A DNA stretch of 64,000 nucleotides from Sulfurimonas marina. GTDB taxonomy: Bacteria; Campylobacterota; Campylobacteria; Campylobacterales; Sulfurimonadaceae. This document shows positions 1 to 8,596 of this stretch, piece by piece. Under the pieces are notes generated by a model. That model was not told the origin of the DNA and did not search any database. It worked only from the letters and a program-made list of their open reading frames with translations. Within the stretch, counting starts at the first letter, position 1. Each line of letters opens with the position of its first letter. The position numbers and the translations under genes were made by a program. Where the stretch lies: the NCBI RefSeq assembly GCF_014905095.1, contig NZ_CP041165.1, positions 682,001-746,000 of the forward strand, given 5' to 3'.

Positions 1-924
1 ATCAATAATTCTTTTATATACAGTTTCTTTATCAATATCCAACTCTATGGTCTTTTTAAACTTATATATATCAGAAAGCTCACCTATAATAGATTTTGCT
101 TCCTGCAGAGGATCTTTTGAAGCTACACACCCTTGAGGGATAAATGTAGAAAGATTGTACTTGATATTTCCAAATGTTTCTTGCATTTTGCTAAATAGAG
201 TATTGAGCTGCTCTGCAATATGTCTTGCATCCCCTTTTACATTTGTAAAAAACTTGTGTGTAAAGTCACCGCTGTAAGCTTTTGTAATACCCTCTTGCAT
301 ACTTGAGAAAAGTTTCATATACGGAGATACGTAATGATTTAGTAAAAAGAGTACGATTACAATAAATCCAAGGTTAATAGCAAGAATTTTTAGGATAGTT
401 ACCATACCTGCATTACGCATGTTTGTAATGTCAAATTCCATACTGATAGCACCCAGTGTCTCACCTCTTTGTACATTGTGACATTGTAAACAGTTTGGTT
501 GAGATGTGGTTGCTACATATGGAACTGAAACTCTTAAGATAATAGAATCCGTTCCCTCTTGAATAGTTTGAACTATTTTACCGCTTTGTAAAACCTCTTT
601 ATCTATATCGTCACGAAGTGTTTCACTCTGGAAGCCTGCACCATATTGTTTTGTTACTTGAGGTGAACGTACAATCCAGAGTGATTTTACTTCACTATGG
701 TTATTGGAGATTTGGTCTAAGAAATATTGACGTTTATCCATCATATCGTTTACCATATGAGCAGTCAAACCGTCTTTAACAATAGCAGCTGTCATAGTGG
801 CTTTTTCGGTAGCACCTTTAATACTGTATTCTCTGAAGTTCAGAGATACATTTACTATTGTAGCAATAGCTAATGCCAGCAACATGATTGTAACTATAAA
901 TAATAACTTAAACTTTGTTCCCAT
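1..924 (-). CDS. Membrane sensor protein with periplasmic c-type heme motif (3' end outside window)
   Basis: The start ATG is at 924 and the frame stays open to the window edge, giving about 308 residues. Residues about 5-27 form a membrane anchor. A periplasmic region follows that ends with a CxxCH heme-attachment motif (CLQCH, about residue 155), in the manner of DUF3365/Tll0287-like sensor domains. A second membrane segment (about 185-205, ILAINLGFIVIVLFLL) leads into a HAMP-like stretch. The output domain lies off the window; a diguanylate cyclase, a kinase or a chemoreceptor are all possible. It begins 5 bases after the glmS stop, and the GGAG at the end of glmS can serve as its ribosome site, so it is probably translated from the glmS message. 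The heme motif is seen directly; redox or gas sensing is inferred. Confidence 0.75.
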   Translation of the reverse strand, partial: MGTKFKLLFIVTIMLLALAIATIVNVSLNFREYSIKGATEKATMTAAIVKDGLTAHMVNDMMDKRQYFLDQISNNHSEVKSLWIVRSPQVTKQYGAGFQSETLRDDIDKEVLQSGKIVQTIQEGTDSIILRVSVPYVATTSQPNCLQCHNVQRGETLGAISMEFDITNMRNAGMVTILKILAINLGFIVIVLFLLNHYVSPYMKLFSSMQEGITKAYSGDFTHKFFTNVKGDARHIAEQLNTLFSKMQETFGNIKYNLSTFIPQGCVASKDPLQEAKSIIGELSDIYKFKKTIELDIDKETVYKRIID

Positions 925-929
925 ACAAT

Positions 930-2744
930 TTACTCCACTGTAACACTTTTTGCGAGGTTTCTAGGCATGTCTACATCATTACCTAATCTTATAGAAACCT
1001 CTAATGAAAGCAATTGTACCACAACCATCATCTCAAAAAACTCTAACATATAAGATTCGTGGTTTTTTGTGGCAATAAAGTCATCAGCCTTTTCAAATTG
1101 TAACGGACTGATAGCACAAATTGTTGAATCTCGTGCACTGAGTTCTTCAACATTGCTTTTTGATTTTTCATATAACATATGTTCAGGTAGTAGCGCAATT
1201 GTAAAAAGTTCAGGGTCTGCAAGGGCAATTGGACCGTGTTTCATCTCTCCGCTTGGGTAACCTTCTGCATGAAGATATGAGATCTCTTTTAATTTTAAAG
1301 CACCTTCAAGCGCTAATGGATAGAAAATATCTCTTCCTATAAAGAAGAATCCGTGTCCATGCAGATACCTTTTTGAAAGTCTTTTGATCTTTTCATGAAT
1401 CTCGTCGCGAACTTTTACTGCACCAGGGATTTGACGAATAAGCTCAATCTGTTTTATTATCTCCCCATTATCCATAGTGCTTCTAAGTTTTGCCAAATGA
1501 AGTGAGAGCATCCAAAAAATTGTAACTTGTGTAGCAAATGCTTTTGTTGATGCAACCCCTTTTTCAACACCGGCACGTGTTAAAATTGTTGCATCTGAAA
1601 GTCTTACCATAGAAGAGTTGTCAACATTACATATAGTAAGTGTTTTTAAACCGGCATTTTTCGCCATTTTTAATGTTTCTAACGTGTCTGCAGTTTCACC
1701 GCTTTGAGAGATTACAACAAAAAGAGTGTCTTTTGTCATGATAGGTTCACGGTATCTAAATTCACTAGCTATCTCTACAGAAGTTTTCACTCTTGCATAG
1801 CGCTCAAAAAGATATGATGCTGAAAGAGCAGCATGGTAACTTGTTCCACAAGCACAGAGCTTGATTTCATTAATTCCATTAAAGAGTTCCGGGTCTAACT
1901 CTTCAAAGATAATGTCATCAGTCCCAAGTCTTCCAAGTAAAGTATCTGTAATAACATTACTTTGTTCATAGATCTCTTTTTCCATAAAAAAGCGATAGCC
2001 GTCTTTTTGGGCTGAGAGTTTATTTGTTGGTAGTTTAGTAAAATGGGGTTGTTTTTCTTCTTTATTCTTATTAAAAATCTTGATCTCATCAGGTGTTACA
2101 TACCCATAATCACCGTCATCAAAATAGTTTACATCATCACAATGGCCAATTAAAGGAGTATCTGAAGATGCAAAATATTTTTCATGATCTTTATTTTTTC
2201 CTACAAGCATAGGTGAGCCTAGTTTTGCAAAAAATATAGTATCTTCTTTTGATTTTGTTACAAGCAAAATAGCATAAGCACCCTGAAGCTGTGAAATTGT
2301 TGTCTCAAACGCTTCAAATTCTGATGAGGCAGTTTTGAGGTTTTTTTCAAACTGGTGTACGATCACTTCCGTATCTGTTTGACTTAAAAAGTTTACACCT
2401 TCAGCTTCTAACTCTTTTTTGAGCTCTGCGTAATTTTCAATAATACCGTTATGAACGACATAAGAACATTCACCTAAATGGGGGTGTGCATTTAACTCTG
2501 TCGGTTTCCCGTGTGTAGCCCATCTTGTGTGTCCAATTCCAACTGCAAAATGTTCCGTCTTAAAATCTTTTGTTTTCTCTTCAAGATTGACAAGCTTGCC
2601 TACCGCTTTGAAGTTATTAAATTCACCATCGCTTAAAACTGCTATTCCTGCTGAGTCATACCCTCTGTATTCAAGTTCTCTTAAACCGTCTAATAAAATC
2701 TCTTTAGTATTATTTTTTCCTATATATCCAACTATTCCACACAT
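930..2744 (-). CDS. glmS: Glutamine--fructose-6-phosphate aminotransferase (isomerizing)
   Basis: This enzyme makes glucosamine-6-phosphate from fructose-6-phosphate and glutamine, the first step to UDP-GlcNAc for peptidoglycan and lipid A. The 604 residues match the usual length. After Met-1 the protein starts CGIVGYIG, so Cys-2 becomes the N-terminal nucleophile of the class II glutaminase domain, with GHTRWATHG and HNGIIENY motifs. Two SIS domains follow, with CGTSYHA, SQSGETADT and STKAFATQ, and the protein ends with the typical DMPRNLAKSVTVE tail. The gene starts 19 bases after glnD, with AGGG as the ribosome site, so the two are probably one operon. This links nitrogen sensing with a glutamine-consuming entry step to cell-wall synthesis. 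Confidence 0.97.
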   Translation of the reverse strand: MCGIVGYIGKNNTKEILLDGLRELEYRGYDSAGIAVLSDGEFNNFKAVGKLVNLEEKTKDFKTEHFAVGIGHTRWATHGKPTELNAHPHLGECSYVVHNGIIENYAELKKELEAEGVNFLSQTDTEVIVHQFEKNLKTASSEFEAFETTISQLQGAYAILLVTKSKEDTIFFAKLGSPMLVGKNKDHEKYFASSDTPLIGHCDDVNYFDDGDYGYVTPDEIKIFNKNKEEKQPHFTKLPTNKLSAQKDGYRFFMEKEIYEQSNVITDTLLGRLGTDDIIFEELDPELFNGINEIKLCACGTSYHAALSASYLFERYARVKTSVEIASEFRYREPIMTKDTLFVVISQSGETADTLETLKMAKNAGLKTLTICNVDNSSMVRLSDATILTRAGVEKGVASTKAFATQVTIFWMLSLHLAKLRSTMDNGEIIKQIELIRQIPGAVKVRDEIHEKIKRLSKRYLHGHGFFFIGRDIFYPLALEGALKLKEISYLHAEGYPSGEMKHGPIALADPELFTIALLPEHMLYEKSKSNVEELSARDSTICAISPLQFEKADDFIATKNHESYMLEFFEMMVVVQLLSLEVSIRLGNDVDMPRNLAKSVTVE

Positions 2745-2763
2745 ATGTACAACCCTAAAAAAC

Positions 2764-5277
2764 TTATTTTGTTAAAAATTTGTAAATTTCATCAGCATTA
2801 TTACATATATTATTTTGTTTTTCCATTAAAAAACTATCTCTAACTTTAAATTTACTCGAATGTATTTTTGCACTGACGATATTAATGTTTAGTTGCTCAA
2901 ATTTATGCATCACGTAGGCAAGAAGTCCGATCTGATTTTTGGTTTGTATATTGATTTCAGCATCGGTTAGAGAATGATCAAAATCGATAGTAATATCACT
3001 TTTTTTAATCTCTATATCGCGTAGTTTTACCTCTTTAGACATATCGAAAGCATCCTCAACCATCGTTTTTATATCTTCAATTATGGTTGGATCAACATTG
3101 TATTTAAAATCAATTTTAAAATATTTGACATTATCAAAAAGGGTGAAAATCTCCATTGAAGCAACATCAAGATGTGAAAGTGTTGAGAGTAAATAGCCTA
3201 CATTCAAAGGAATTCTTCTAAATATCTCGATAGTTAAAGAGTTCTCATTTTTAATATTATATGTATACTCTTTTGTTTCTTGTGCTTGCTGTGCTATTTT
3301 TATAATATTTTGCGGTGTATTTTTAAAGAAAAACAGGTTAGAAACAACAGACAGGATTTTATTTTGCAACACTCTTGGAAGTGTTTTAAACTCTTCGAGA
3401 TTTTTTACCTTTTTCTCTATACTAATACGTTTTTTCGCATCTGTAATACGCTCTTTGTTCTGTGCAACCTCTAAAGCACTCGTGTAGAGTTCATAAAGGA
3501 GTTTTGCACTAAAAGCCGTATATGTTTTTCCTCCAACTCCGTCAACTCCGTTTATATCTGCATATGTAAGCACATAAAGAAGTTTGAGGTTCTTTTCATC
3601 ACCTACATTTGACATAAATTTATAAAGTGTTTTTTCATTATGGATATTGTCTTTAAAAGCAACGGAACTCATAAGTATATGGTGTTTCACAAGTGTAATA
3701 GCACGTGAAGTGTCTTCTCCGTCAAGCTGCATTTTTTTTGCAAATTGTGCTACAAGCTTCGCTCCCACTTCACTATGGTCTTGTTTTCTCCCTTTCCCGC
3801 TATCGTGTAAAAAGACAACTATTTTAAGTAAAAACTTCTCTTTTTCATCCATTGCATCATATAAACCTTTGATAAAAGGCTCTTTAATATTTTCAAGTGC
3901 TTCTATACATTTTACAGAGTGTAGATCTACAGGGTAATGATGATAGCCGTCAAATTGCGGAAGATGCAGTACTTTTTTAAAATTAGGAAACAGTTCATGC
4001 AGTATTCCCGCATCATAAAAAAGTTTTAAAAATGAATAGATATGCTCTTTTTTCAAAAGCTTTTTAATCAGGGTATATGTTTTTTGTCTGAGTGGATGGG
4101 AAATAGTAGTATAGGTAAACTGATTTAAAAAACCGGCATCAAATTTATAGTCTTGATCCTCTAAATTAATGAGTAACTCTAAAAGTTCATTTATAGGTCT
4201 CGGTTTGAGATTGTATGATGCAAAAATTCTATCTTCACGTTTATAGATACCTTTTTGAATTCTACATTTTCGGAACTCTGTAATGTTATGCTTATCGTAG
4301 ATAAAACTACGTACCATTTTTTTCACAAATATTTGAGTAAAGTTATTGACACGCCAACCTGCTTCAAGCACTTTAGTTGAAAGTTTTTTCTGATTTGAAA
4401 ATCCTAAAAGTTTTGTCACTTGTGGTATATGTTCAAGTCTAAGTGTGTCTTCTTGTTTCCCTGTTATAAGGTGCAGGGCACTTCTTACTCTAAAAAGCAG
4501 TTCAATAGCGATTCGATACTCTCTATACTCTTCCTCGGTAAATAGCTCACCGCTTAACTCTTTTATAGATTCGACTCCGTAAATGGTTTTAGCTACCCAA
4601 TAGATCAGCTGTGAATCACGAAGTCCGCCGACACCCTCTTTGATATTCGGTTCCATTGAGATTGAGAACCTTTTTCTTCTAGCCTGTGCTTCTTCTATCT
4701 TATTTAATATAAACTCTTTTTGCTGGTAGAGTCTCATCTTCTGAAGTTCGCGCGTTGTCGCATGCCAAGTAAAAGAGGAACCACAGATAAAGCGTGATTC
4801 CATTAAAGAAGTTCTGATTGTAATATCTTCATTTGAAGCTTTGAAAAGATCTTGTACCTCATGTACACGGTGTCCGAGTTTAAGCCCTGCATCAAGAGCC
4901 AAATAGAAAAGTTTTTCAATGATAAGTTCAGTGTTGTAGCCATGAACATCTTCATAGACGATCAAAAGATCGATATCGCTGTGGACACATAGTTGTTCCC
5001 GCCCGTAACTTCCCAGTGCAACAACGGCAATAGGGATAGAACTTTTCATAGGGAGATAGTTTCCAAATGTACGTCTGAGTACGGTTTTGTACATTAGTTC
5101 GATAATAGAATCAAGTTTCTTTGTATGTCGTACAAGAAAATCTTTCCCTTGGTTTTTTTCAAAAAGCTGATCTAAAGAGTCCTTATATTCTTTTATGTAC
5201 TGTTTAAAAAGTTTTGAAAGTTCGAAGTCTGAACCATTGTTTTCTATAATGTTTTCAATCTGTAATAATATATCCAT
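2764..5277 (-). CDS. glnD: Bifunctional PII uridylyltransferase/uridylyl-removing enzyme
   Basis: GlnD adds UMP to PII proteins and removes it in response to glutamine. In order it has a nucleotidyltransferase domain with GSYGREQ and HSDIDLL (about residues 90-110), an adjoining helical domain, an HD phosphohydrolase domain with FLHDSGKG and a following DHSE, and C-terminal ACT-type glutamine-binding segments (about 660-837). The frame is open to 5328, but the start chosen is the ATG at 5277 (MDILLQIENI), giving 837 residues. A TATAAT lies at 5290-5285, so a longer form would start upstream of the likely transcript. No Shine-Dalgarno is visible before this ATG, so the message may be leaderless. 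glmS follows directly. Confidence 0.93.
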   Translation of the reverse strand: MDILLQIENIIENNGSDFELSKLFKQYIKEYKDSLDQLFEKNQGKDFLVRHTKKLDSIIELMYKTVLRRTFGNYLPMKSSIPIAVVALGSYGREQLCVHSDIDLLIVYEDVHGYNTELIIEKLFYLALDAGLKLGHRVHEVQDLFKASNEDITIRTSLMESRFICGSSFTWHATTRELQKMRLYQQKEFILNKIEEAQARRKRFSISMEPNIKEGVGGLRDSQLIYWVAKTIYGVESIKELSGELFTEEEYREYRIAIELLFRVRSALHLITGKQEDTLRLEHIPQVTKLLGFSNQKKLSTKVLEAGWRVNNFTQIFVKKMVRSFIYDKHNITEFRKCRIQKGIYKREDRIFASYNLKPRPINELLELLINLEDQDYKFDAGFLNQFTYTTISHPLRQKTYTLIKKLLKKEHIYSFLKLFYDAGILHELFPNFKKVLHLPQFDGYHHYPVDLHSVKCIEALENIKEPFIKGLYDAMDEKEKFLLKIVVFLHDSGKGRKQDHSEVGAKLVAQFAKKMQLDGEDTSRAITLVKHHILMSSVAFKDNIHNEKTLYKFMSNVGDEKNLKLLYVLTYADINGVDGVGGKTYTAFSAKLLYELYTSALEVAQNKERITDAKKRISIEKKVKNLEEFKTLPRVLQNKILSVVSNLFFFKNTPQNIIKIAQQAQETKEYTYNIKNENSLTIEIFRRIPLNVGYLLSTLSHLDVASMEIFTLFDNVKYFKIDFKYNVDPTIIEDIKTMVEDAFDMSKEVKLRDIEIKKSDITIDFDHSLTDAEINIQTKNQIGLLAYVMHKFEQLNINIVSAKIHSSKFKVRDSFLMEKQNNICNNADEIYKFLTK

Positions 5278-5284
5278 GGTTTTA

Positions 5285-5290
5285 ATTATA
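5285..5290 (-). promoter_or_regulatory. Likely -10 box for glnD-glmS
   Basis: A perfect TATAAT on the minus strand has its last base 7 bases before the glnD ATG. Transcription would start at or next to the A of the start codon. It is back to back with the promoter of the 5333 gene. Confidence 0.6.
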
Positions 5291-5303
5291 TACCAAATTT
5301 TGC

Positions 5304-5309
5304 TATAAT
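5304..5309 (+). promoter_or_regulatory. Extended -10 box for the aldolase operon
   Basis: TGCTATAAT is a textbook extended -10. Start of transcription near 5316 gives a leader of about 17 bases to the ATG at 5333, which argues against the in-frame TTG at 5321 as the start. Confidence 0.65.
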
Positions 5310-5332
5310 CATCTAAAAAATTGGACAAAAAG

Positions 5333-5620
5333 ATGGCAATTACAAAAAGAGTGACATTTATAGCAAAAGAGGGTTGTGAAGAGAAAATGAAAGAACTGCT
5401 CTCTGCAATGGTAGTACCTAGTAAAGCTGAAAAAGGTTGTGTTTTTTACGAGATCGTACAATATGAAAATAATAGAAGAAAATTTATGGCGATAGAAACA
5501 TGGGCGGATGAAGCAGCACTTGACGGGCACAGAGCCTCTGCACATTATGCTGTGTACAAATCATCGTATGAACCGTATTGTGAAAAAAAATATACAGATG
5601 AATTAGAGGTTTTAGGATAA
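5333..5620 (+). CDS. Antibiotic biosynthesis monooxygenase-fold protein, LsrG-like
   Basis: A small dimeric ferredoxin-like alpha/beta-barrel protein of 95 residues (ABM/YgiN/LsrG family). Typical features are the opening beta strand VTFIAKEGCEEKMKELL, a central KGCVFYEIVQ strand, then FMAIETWADEAALDGHRAS and HYAVY. Family members are quinol or small-ring monooxygenases, or isomerases such as LsrG, which rearranges phospho-AI-2. The sequence alone does not separate these. The context favours an LsrG-like role, since a class II aldolase starts 3 bases later and a close LsrK relative follows. The ATG at 5333 is chosen over the TTG at 5321 because of the promoter position and a GGA at a suitable distance. 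Confidence 0.8.
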   Translation: MAITKRVTFIAKEGCEEKMKELLSAMVVPSKAEKGCVFYEIVQYENNRRKFMAIETWADEAALDGHRASAHYAVYKSSYEPYCEKKYTDELEVLG

Positions 5621-5623
5621 AAA

Positions 5624-6787
5624 ATGAAAAATTTATGGAATGAAAAGAACGCTTCAAATTGTAAAGATGATTTAGATTTTAGAGTTTATACATCAAACCT
5701 TTTAGGAAAAAACGACACTCTTGTACTCCATGGCGGTGGAAATACTTCAGTTAAAGTGGACGATCTGTTATATGTAAAAGGGAGTGGTTGGAACCTTGTG
5801 GATATTGAAAGAGAAGGTTTTTCTCCTGTTAAGATGGACGCACTTTTAGATATGGCGAAGTTGGAGAGTTTAAGTGATAGTGATATGGTTACCCTGCAAC
5901 GCAGAGCTATGACGGATCAAGATGCGCCAAACCCATCGGTTGAGGCAATTTTACATGCACTTATCCCTTACAAATTTGTTGATCACACACATGCAGATGC
6001 AGTTGTAACTATCTCTAACTCTGTTAAAGGTAAAGAGTATATTGAAAAGTTGTATCCAAATTTTTTGATCGTCGATTATGTGATGCCAGGATTTGAGTTA
6101 GCGCATCAGATTTATGAGATGACAAAAGAACTTGACTGGGATTCGATTGAAGGGATTATTTTACATAATCACGGGATCTTTACATTTGATAACGATGCTA
6201 AAAAATCTTACGATAAAATGATCGAAGCTGTCACAAAAGCGGAAGAATTTTTAGATGAAAATGCAGAACTCGATATTCAAAGAAGTTACGAACACAGTGG
6301 TTGTGATATTGCAAAAATTACTAAAGTATTTTCGAAATACAAAGGGTATGAAGTTCATCTTAATATCAATCAATCACCATTAGCATCTTTTTACGCTTCA
6401 CAGCCGAATTTAAAAGAGTTTGCATCTCGTGGAGTATTGACACCTGAGCATATAATTCGTACAAAACGTGTCCCACTTGTGATGGAAGATACAAATCTTG
6501 AAGCGGGAATTGAGAATTACATAAAAGAGTATGAAGAGTATTATATGCGCTATGAAGATGGCGAGATGATGCTAAATCCTGCACCAAATTATATGATTAT
6601 CAAAAATTTAGCGGTGATCTCTTTTGGAGCAACGAAAAAAGAGGCTGATATCGTTAATGATATAGTTGAACATACTATGAAAGCGGTATTACAAGCTGAC
6701 AAGTTAGGCGGTTATGTAAGCATTAGCGAAAAAGATAGTTTTGCTATGGAGTATTGGGAATTAGAGCAGGCTAAACTAAAAAACTAG
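5624..6787 (+). CDS. Class II aldolase/adducin-domain protein
   Basis: A zinc-dependent class II aldolase of 387 residues, resembling the aldolase half of bifunctional RhaD/YuxG-type proteins but without the dehydrogenase half. It has HGGGNTSVK (about 36-44) and KGSGWNL for phosphate or substrate binding, and putative zinc ligands in HTH (121-123) and HNHG (181-184). The family cleaves phosphorylated ketoses to DHAP and an aldehyde. It starts 3 bases after the LsrG-like gene and is followed, across a 216-base gap holding two hairpins, by an LsrK-like kinase. I infer that it splits the product of that kinase. The substrate, either phospho-AI-2-derived or a 5-deoxypentulose phosphate, is unknown. 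Confidence 0.85.
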   Translation: MKNLWNEKNASNCKDDLDFRVYTSNLLGKNDTLVLHGGGNTSVKVDDLLYVKGSGWNLVDIEREGFSPVKMDALLDMAKLESLSDSDMVTLQRRAMTDQDAPNPSVEAILHALIPYKFVDHTHADAVVTISNSVKGKEYIEKLYPNFLIVDYVMPGFELAHQIYEMTKELDWDSIEGIILHNHGIFTFDNDAKKSYDKMIEAVTKAEEFLDENAELDIQRSYEHSGCDIAKITKVFSKYKGYEVHLNINQSPLASFYASQPNLKEFASRGVLTPEHIIRTKRVPLVMEDTNLEAGIENYIKEYEEYYMRYEDGEMMLNPAPNYMIIKNLAVISFGATKKEADIVNDIVEHTMKAVLQADKLGGYVSISEKDSFAMEYWELEQAKLKN

Positions 6788-6813
6788 TTTGCTTTTTTAC
6801 TCTTGCCGCATTA

Positions 6814-6874
6814 AAAGAGACTTTTTTACAGAGCAAATCCTCCCGTTGGTCTGAGTCTGTAAAAAAATCTCTTT
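6814..6874 (+). repeat. Hairpin E1 of the conserved-loop repeat family
   Basis: The 19-nt arms AAAGAGACTTTTTTACAGA (6814-6832) and TCTGTAAAAAAATCTCTTT (6856-6874) pair at 18 of 19 positions, with one C/A mismatch. They enclose a 23-nt loop (6833-6855) that starts GCAAATCCTCCC and ends GGTCTGAG. The loop recurs almost unchanged in E2 and E3, while the stem does not. It lies 27 bases after the aldolase stop. It has no run of T after the stem, so it is not a standard terminator. Confidence 0.9.
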
Positions 6875-6912
6875 CAATGCTATATTGTAATCATTTAAGA
6901 ACTCTAGCAGTA

Positions 6913-6989
6913 GTAGTTTTTAGAATTGTATTTCGTAGGCTCAGACCAAAGGGAGGATTTGTCCTATTAAATATAATTCTAAAAATTAC
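6913..6989 (-). repeat. Hairpin E2 of the conserved-loop repeat family (opposite orientation)
   Basis: The arms 6913-6933 and 6969-6989 pair over 21 bp with only two G/T wobbles. Then come a two-base internal loop and a 4-bp inner stem TAGG/CCTA. The remaining 23-nt loop (6940-6962), read on the minus strand, starts ACAAATCCTCCC and ends GGTCTGAG, matching E1 and E3. The right arm contains TATAAT (6972-6977), the likely -10 of the downstream kinase gene, so the hairpin overlaps that promoter. Confidence 0.9.
6972..6977 (+). promoter_or_regulatory. Possible -10 box for the LsrK-like kinase
   Basis: TATAAT lies 26 bases before the ATG at 7004, inside the right arm of hairpin E2. No clear -35 is seen. 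Confidence 0.4.
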
Positions 6990-7003
6990 GGAAAAAGTCT
7001 AAA

Positions 7004-8581
7004 ATGGATAATAATATGGACAAATACTTACTTGCAATAGATGCCGGAACAGGAAGTGTCCGTGCAGTACTTTTTGATACTTTAGGAAATCAGATCGCAG
7101 TTTCTCAAAGAGAATGGACACATCTTGAAGAGGAAGGTGTACCTAACTCTATGAGTTTTGATTTTCAAACGAACTGGCAGCTTACGTGTGAGTGTATTTC
7201 AGATGTGATCACTTGTTCATCTATTGATCCAAAAGATATATTAGCCCTTAGTGCTACAAGTATGCGCGAGGGGATTGTTCTTTATGATAAAGAAGGTAAT
7301 GAACTTTGGGGTGTGGCAAATGTTGATGCACGTGCTTCAAAAGAGGTGGAGTATCTGAAAAATAATTTCGAGGGTTTAGAGGAGAAGTTTTACCAGGAAA
7401 GTGGACAAACTTTTGCTCTCGGTGCCTTGCCACGTCTTCTGTGGCTGAAAAATAATAGAGCTGAAGTTTATGAAAAAGTTGCCTCTATCTCTATGATTGG
7501 AGATTGGATACTTGCAAAACTCTCAGGTGTGATCGCATCTGATCCAAGTAACGGTGGGACTACAGGGATTTTTAGTTTACAAGATCGCACTTGGGATGCC
7601 AATATGGCGAGTGAAATTGGTCTAAAAGATACAATCTTTCCTCATGTATTAGAAGTTGGTGAAGTGGTTGGCACTGTAACACTGGAAGCTTCAAAGCAAA
7701 CACGACTTGACCAATCTACTAAAGTAGTAATGGGTGGGGGTGATGTGCAGCTTGGAACAGCTGGACTTGGCGTAGTGAAAAAGGGGGATGTAGCAGTTCT
7801 AGGCGGGAGTTTTTGGCAGCAGGTAGTGAACATTAGTTCATCTGTTAAACCACCTAAAGATATGGGATTACGTGTCAATCCTCATGTTGTAAATGGTCTT
7901 TCACAAGCTGAGGGAATCACTTTTTTTTCAGGGCTTATTATGCGATGGTTTCGGGATGCTTTTTGCGATCTTGAAAAACTGGAAGCTGAAAAAAGCAGAA
8001 AAGATGTGTATGCGATTATGGAAGAAAAAGCGATGGAGATCCCTGCGGGTTCATATGGAATATTACCTATCTTTTCAGATGAAATGAAATATGGAAAATG
8101 GTACCATGCATCTCCGAGTTTTTTAAATCTTTCTCTTGATAGTGAAAAATCAAACAAGTACTCTATGTTTCGATCATTAGAAGAAAATGCGGCGATAGTT
8201 TCAAGCATTAACTTGGAAAATATTAAAAAATTCAGCGGTGTTGAGTTTAAAGAGATCGTATTTGCAGGTGGAGCGAGTAAGGGGTCTCTTTGGTCACAGA
8301 TACTCGCTGATGTAACGGGATATACGGTAAAAATCCCAAAAGTGACTGAAGCTACTGCTCTTGGTGCTGCTATGGCTGCAGGTGTTGGAGCGGGAATTTA
8401 TAGCTCTTTGGTGGAAGCGTCTGAGAAGTTAGTAGAGTGGGATAAAACTTTGACACCGAATTTTGAGAACAAAAAAGTTTATGACGAGCTAAAAGAAAAA
8501 TGGCAAAGTGCTTATGAAGTACAATTAAAGCTAGTTGATGATAATATCACGACTTCAATGTGGAAGGCTCCGGGAGTTTAA
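7004..8581 (+). CDS. lsrK: FGGY-family kinase, close relative of autoinducer-2 kinase LsrK
   Basis: An FGGY sugar kinase of 525 residues that resembles enterobacterial LsrK nearly end to end: DAGTGSVRAVLFD (ATP phosphate loop), SMREGIVLY, NVDARAS, VMGGGDVQLG, GGSFWQQVVN, RVNPHVV, MRWFRDAFC, PIFSDEM, FAGGASKGSLWSQILADV, and the C-terminal TTSMWKAPG. LsrK phosphorylates AI-2 (DPD). The likeness is much closer than general FGGY homology, so the symbol is given for the family; activity on DPD is inferred. No lsrACDB transporter, lsrR or lsrF is in the window. The ATG at 7016 is an alternative start with a better-spaced GGAT. The gene lies between hairpins E2 and E3. Confidence 0.85.
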   Translation: MDNNMDKYLLAIDAGTGSVRAVLFDTLGNQIAVSQREWTHLEEEGVPNSMSFDFQTNWQLTCECISDVITCSSIDPKDILALSATSMREGIVLYDKEGNELWGVANVDARASKEVEYLKNNFEGLEEKFYQESGQTFALGALPRLLWLKNNRAEVYEKVASISMIGDWILAKLSGVIASDPSNGGTTGIFSLQDRTWDANMASEIGLKDTIFPHVLEVGEVVGTVTLEASKQTRLDQSTKVVMGGGDVQLGTAGLGVVKKGDVAVLGGSFWQQVVNISSSVKPPKDMGLRVNPHVVNGLSQAEGITFFSGLIMRWFRDAFCDLEKLEAEKSRKDVYAIMEEKAMEIPAGSYGILPIFSDEMKYGKWYHASPSFLNLSLDSEKSNKYSMFRSLEENAAIVSSINLENIKKFSGVEFKEIVFAGGASKGSLWSQILADVTGYTVKIPKVTEATALGAAMAAGVGAGIYSSLVEASEKLVEWDKTLTPNFENKKVYDELKEKWQSAYEVQLKLVDDNITTSMWKAPGV

Positions 8582-8596
8582 ATACTTGCTCGGGAG

